Source of the DNA: Sarcocystis neurona
Lineage: Eukaryota; Apicomplexa; Conoidasida; Eucoccidiorida; Sarcocystidae
Length of the DNA: 64,000 bases
Direction: 5' to 3'
NCBI GenBank assembly: GCA_000727475.1
Contig: KL647309.1
Coordinates: 1,123,820 to 1,187,819 of the forward strand
Each line of letters starts with the position of its first letter. Position 1 is the first letter of the stretch. The notes below the pieces were generated by a model. That model did not search any database, had not been told where the DNA came from, and was given only the letters and a program-made list of their open reading frames with translations. Below are positions 61,557 through 64,000 of the stretch, in pieces. The position numbers and the translations under genes are program-made.

Positions 61557-63869
61557 ATGTACCCCAAGAAAGGCAGATGGTGGGTGAGCCTAGTACTCAG
61601 CCTGCACTTCGCAGCTGCCAAGGCCACACCAGCTGTCGGGAACGGCGCTTCCCAGACGCCATCCTTCTTTTACCCAGATCATAATTTGACAACTCAGCTC
61701 CCCTCCTACAGGGGGTGGCAGCCCGTAGATACGTCCGCAGCAGGTGCCGCTGCACTGCCATACGGTGCACGCCAGTCACCGCTACCTATAGTGGGTCCGC
61801 AGCATGTACCACCTACGTCGTCGCCTCGTCCGACATCACACGGTCCCTACGAATTCTCGTTTTTCAGCGAACAAGAGTCCCCACTGGCTGTTGCAGTCGG
61901 CAACAGCCACGTGGGCGCCCGTAGAAACAGTCAGATCAACCCCAGAATTGCTGAGGCCACCAGCGGGGGCCGCAGCAACGGGCGTGACAGTGACACGAGA
62001 AGCAGCCTTACGAACAGTAGCATCATCAGTCGCCTTGACAGCACGCCACACTCACGTCTCCGCACCAGCAGCCACGACAATGACAGTATCTTTAGCGCTC
62101 TCGACGACAGCAGCGTCTTTAGTGACAACGCTGGCGTCCTGGGTGACTCCAGTGGCGGGTTCGTCAGCAGCCCCCTCACCTCTCCTGATATCTTCAGGTT
62201 TCCCTCTGCCCTTCCAGACGATTCTGTCCTTCAGCGACCTCCATCTTTTCACACCATGCCTGATGCTTCCTTTTGGAAGTATTCAGCCTGGAGACGGGTG
62301 AATGCGAGGCCCAACGAAGTCATTTTGCTGACGGACGTCGATGATACGTTGTGGAGCTCGGGCGGCTGGCGAGTAGTCGACTACACTATAGGCGGGGTGG
62401 ATAAGGAGTATGCTCGGGGGGACGCCTACCCAGGTATCACTGCGCTTTATTATGTGCTTGCGGCAGGACGCCACGTCACTGCCGCCGCTGACCCGCCTAC
62501 GCAGCCAGTAAACTTCTTGTTGCCCTACTGTCCCCATCCTGGTTTCCGCTCGCCACTGCTGGAGCTTTGCCCTGCTGTATTTCCTCCTCATCCTCGTGCT
62601 GCGTCTTCCTCTTTCCCGTTTACGGACATTTCCCCATCCTCACCAGGAAATAGGTCCAGCGGTGGGGCATCACCGGCAGGAGAGCTGGACATCGCATCTA
62701 TTGAGGGTTTGTTCATATCGACACCGCTCGCGGGGCACGTCACATCACAGCATTCCCCTGCTGCTGCTGCTGCTTCGCCGTTCTCCCAACGTACCGTAAC
62801 CTCACAATCGTCGCCTCCGACTTTCTGTGCCGCTTCTTCTTTCTCACCTGCCACGGGTCTCCGACGGCCAAACCCGGCACAGTGTCGAGCGCCTCTCGTC
62901 CTACCGCCTGCTGTGGGTTTACTGACTGCCCGTTTGTCAACTACCTTCTTCAAGGGATGGACGCGCTCCCCCACATTCTACCACGATATTGATTGGCAAC
63001 TGGAGCACGGGGCCCGCATGATATACGGGCCTAACATATTTGCCGGCGCGTGGACACTCGGATTTGAGAACAATGTAGAGCTGATGCGCGACGCCATAGG
63101 AGGACAACACTCGCGAGGCAGAGCCAAAGTCCAAGGCTTTCGATCGGCACTACGAGCAGGTCTGCGCCCTGCCGCTCAAGTTGCTGCTACCTTTGCCGCA
63201 GCACGTCTCCAGCTGGCCGCTGAAGAGACCGCTGCTGGCACTGCTGGTGGCGGCCGCCAACACGCTTTGCCGAACACTGCATCTTCCACAGCAGTTTGGA
63301 GTGGATCGGGCCCCACTAGTCGTCAACGGGGAGGTGCCCGAAGGAACAAGTTCTCATCCAGTGAGGGCTACAAATTCGCGCGCCATTCAGTAGCCGGGTT
63401 GGCGTACACGCACGGAGTGCAACGCACTGCGACTGCAGGAGGCGTAGTCACTCGGGGTGAGCAGAGCCTGAAACGGATAGCACCAGACCTGGGGTCGCTG
63501 GCTGACTTGGAAAGCAGCCAGCCCGCTGGTTTGTCAGTGGGCCTCAAGGATGGCAGCGCAAGTCTGGAAAACTCGGGAGGCAGCAGCCCCGGTCGGGACA
63601 ACGAAGAAGCAGTGCCGATTGCAGAGTTTGAGCAAGCAATACATTTCAGCAAACCCAGCGTGTCCAATCGGGCGGTGCCCGTTCTATTCGGAGATACAGG
63701 AGAGAAAGATTTAGAGGTTGCCGCCAGCGTTGCCGCCTTGTTCCCTGACCGTCTCGCCGCTGTTTTCAGTCACTTCGTTTTCGCAGATCGCGATGCTGAA
63801 AAGTTAAAGGGCTGCATGCGAGCGGAAACGGCTGTTCCCACAGGCTCTGTACCATTCACCTTCAAGTGA
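61557..63869 (+). CDS. Secreted protein with APP1-type (DUF2183) HAD phosphatase domain
   Basis: An intronless frame of about 770 codons from the Met at 61557. I prefer this start over an upstream in-frame Met at 61464 because it begins a classical signal peptide (basic GRWW, then VSLVLSLHFAAAKA, cleavage before TPAVG). After about 230 Ser/Pro/Asn-rich residues comes the catalytic domain: motif I LLTDVDDTLW (Asp260, Asp262, Thr264), YPGITALYYVLA, motif II-like VGLLTAR (about 456), FKGWTRSPTFYHDIDWQLEHGARMI'-type sequence with the block ending in FAGAWTLGFENN, and LFGDTGEKDLEV (about 711), matching the GDSGEKDPE signature of phosphatidate phosphatase APP1. Low-complexity inserts of about 170 residues (between motifs I and II) and about 150 residues (before GDTGEKD) interrupt the domain. 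Target and activity are inferred; a lipid phosphatase in the secretory pathway is likely. A 3' exon beyond 63869 cannot be excluded. Confidence 0.85.
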   Translation: MYPKKGRWWVSLVLSLHFAAAKATPAVGNGASQTPSFFYPDHNLTTQLPSYRGWQPVDTSAAGAAALPYGARQSPLPIVGPQHVPPTSSPRPTSHGPYEFSFFSEQESPLAVAVGNSHVGARRNSQINPRIAEATSGGRSNGRDSDTRSSLTNSSIISRLDSTPHSRLRTSSHDNDSIFSALDDSSVFSDNAGVLGDSSGGFVSSPLTSPDIFRFPSALPDDSVLQRPPSFHTMPDASFWKYSAWRRVNARPNEVILLTDVDDTLWSSGGWRVVDYTIGGVDKEYARGDAYPGITALYYVLAAGRHVTAAADPPTQPVNFLLPYCPHPGFRSPLLELCPAVFPPHPRAASSSFPFTDISPSSPGNRSSGGASPAGELDIASIEGLFISTPLAGHVTSQHSPAAAAASPFSQRTVTSQSSPPTFCAASSFSPATGLRRPNPAQCRAPLVLPPAVGLLTARLSTTFFKGWTRSPTFYHDIDWQLEHGARMIYGPNIFAGAWTLGFENNVELMRDAIGGQHSRGRAKVQGFRSALRAGLRPAAQVAATFAAARLQLAAEETAAGTAGGGRQHALPNTASSTAVWSGSGPTSRQRGGARRNKFSSSEGYKFARHSVAGLAYTHGVQRTATAGGVVTRGEQSLKRIAPDLGSLADLESSQPAGLSVGLKDGSASLENSGGSSPGRDNEEAVPIAEFEQAIHFSKPSVSNRAVPVLFGDTGEKDLEVAASVAALFPDRLAAVFSHFVFADRDAEKLKGCMRAETAVPTGSVPFTFK

Positions 63870-64000
63870 GCTAGTTCCGACCTCTCACTCTACCTAGTGA
63901 GTGCCACACAGCGCAGCATAGAGAAGCTTTTTAGTACGTACACTCTGCTTTTTACAGCAGGGTGCAGACAGGTGTGTATCAGACGCAGCGCTTGTCAATC

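Noticed and set aside
63130..63400. A frameshift in the APP1-domain gene, because another frame is also open and rich in Leu/Pro
   Set aside because: The original frame resumes the family signature (GDTGEKD) downstream without a break, so the alternative frame is more simply a GC-rich shadow.

Overview
This window is nuclear DNA from an apicomplexan, most likely a coccidian whose genus I cannot name. It has about 50% GC and spliceosomal genes with many short exons and GT-AG introns of roughly 60-600 bp. It carries a Toxoplasma-type uracil phosphoribosyltransferase, and three genes for motile-axoneme proteins, which among apicomplexans only lineages with flagellated male gametes need. The UPRT is clearly related to the Toxoplasma enzyme but too different for Toxoplasma, Neospora or Hammondia. 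The poly-Gln/CAG tracts typical of Eimeria coding sequence are absent. I saw no bacterial operons, CRISPR array, rRNA or convincing tRNA.

Layout: 1-2884, no recognisable gene, some decayed tandem repeats. 2885-4003 (-), two-TM coiled-coil protein. 6877-12180 (-), axonemal dynein intermediate chain DNAI2. 14487-16270 (+), a compact CISD3-like double CDGSH Fe-S protein split into three exons. About 19.5-21.25 kb (-), a possible mitochondrial-protein gene of which only the first exon is clear. 23295-26220 (-), UPRT in eight exons. 30659-33498 (+), ZMYND12. 34548-49176 (+), CFAP61 over about 14.6 kb. About 49.6-55.7 kb (-), an OXA1/YidC-family mitochondrial insertase with a very long N-terminal extension, convergent with CFAP61. 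57443-57.9 kb (-), a possible small secreted Cys-rich protein. 61557-63869 (+), a secreted protein with an APP1-type (DUF2183, HAD-fold) phosphatase domain.

Genes in common roles: DNAI2 (outer dynein arm), ZMYND12 (flagellar TPR/MYND protein) and CFAP61 (radial spoke/calmodulin-spoke complex) all serve the axoneme, which in Coccidia is the microgamete flagellum. The CISD protein and the OXA1 protein are probably mitochondrial, and UPRT is cytosolic pyrimidine salvage. ZMYND12 and CFAP61 are adjacent and co-oriented with a gap of about 1 kb.

Exon models were built by eye: reading-frame continuity, splice-site consensus, phase matching, and similarity recalled from human or Toxoplasma family members. 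UPRT, CISD and the core of OXA1 close cleanly in phase. DNAI2, ZMYND12 and CFAP61 have some exons whose edges remain uncertain. The most unusual structures are in CFAP61: a large lineage-specific insertion with a Cys/His cluster, a 66-bp inverted repeat made from its own coding sequence flanking an exon, and a duplicated intron segment.
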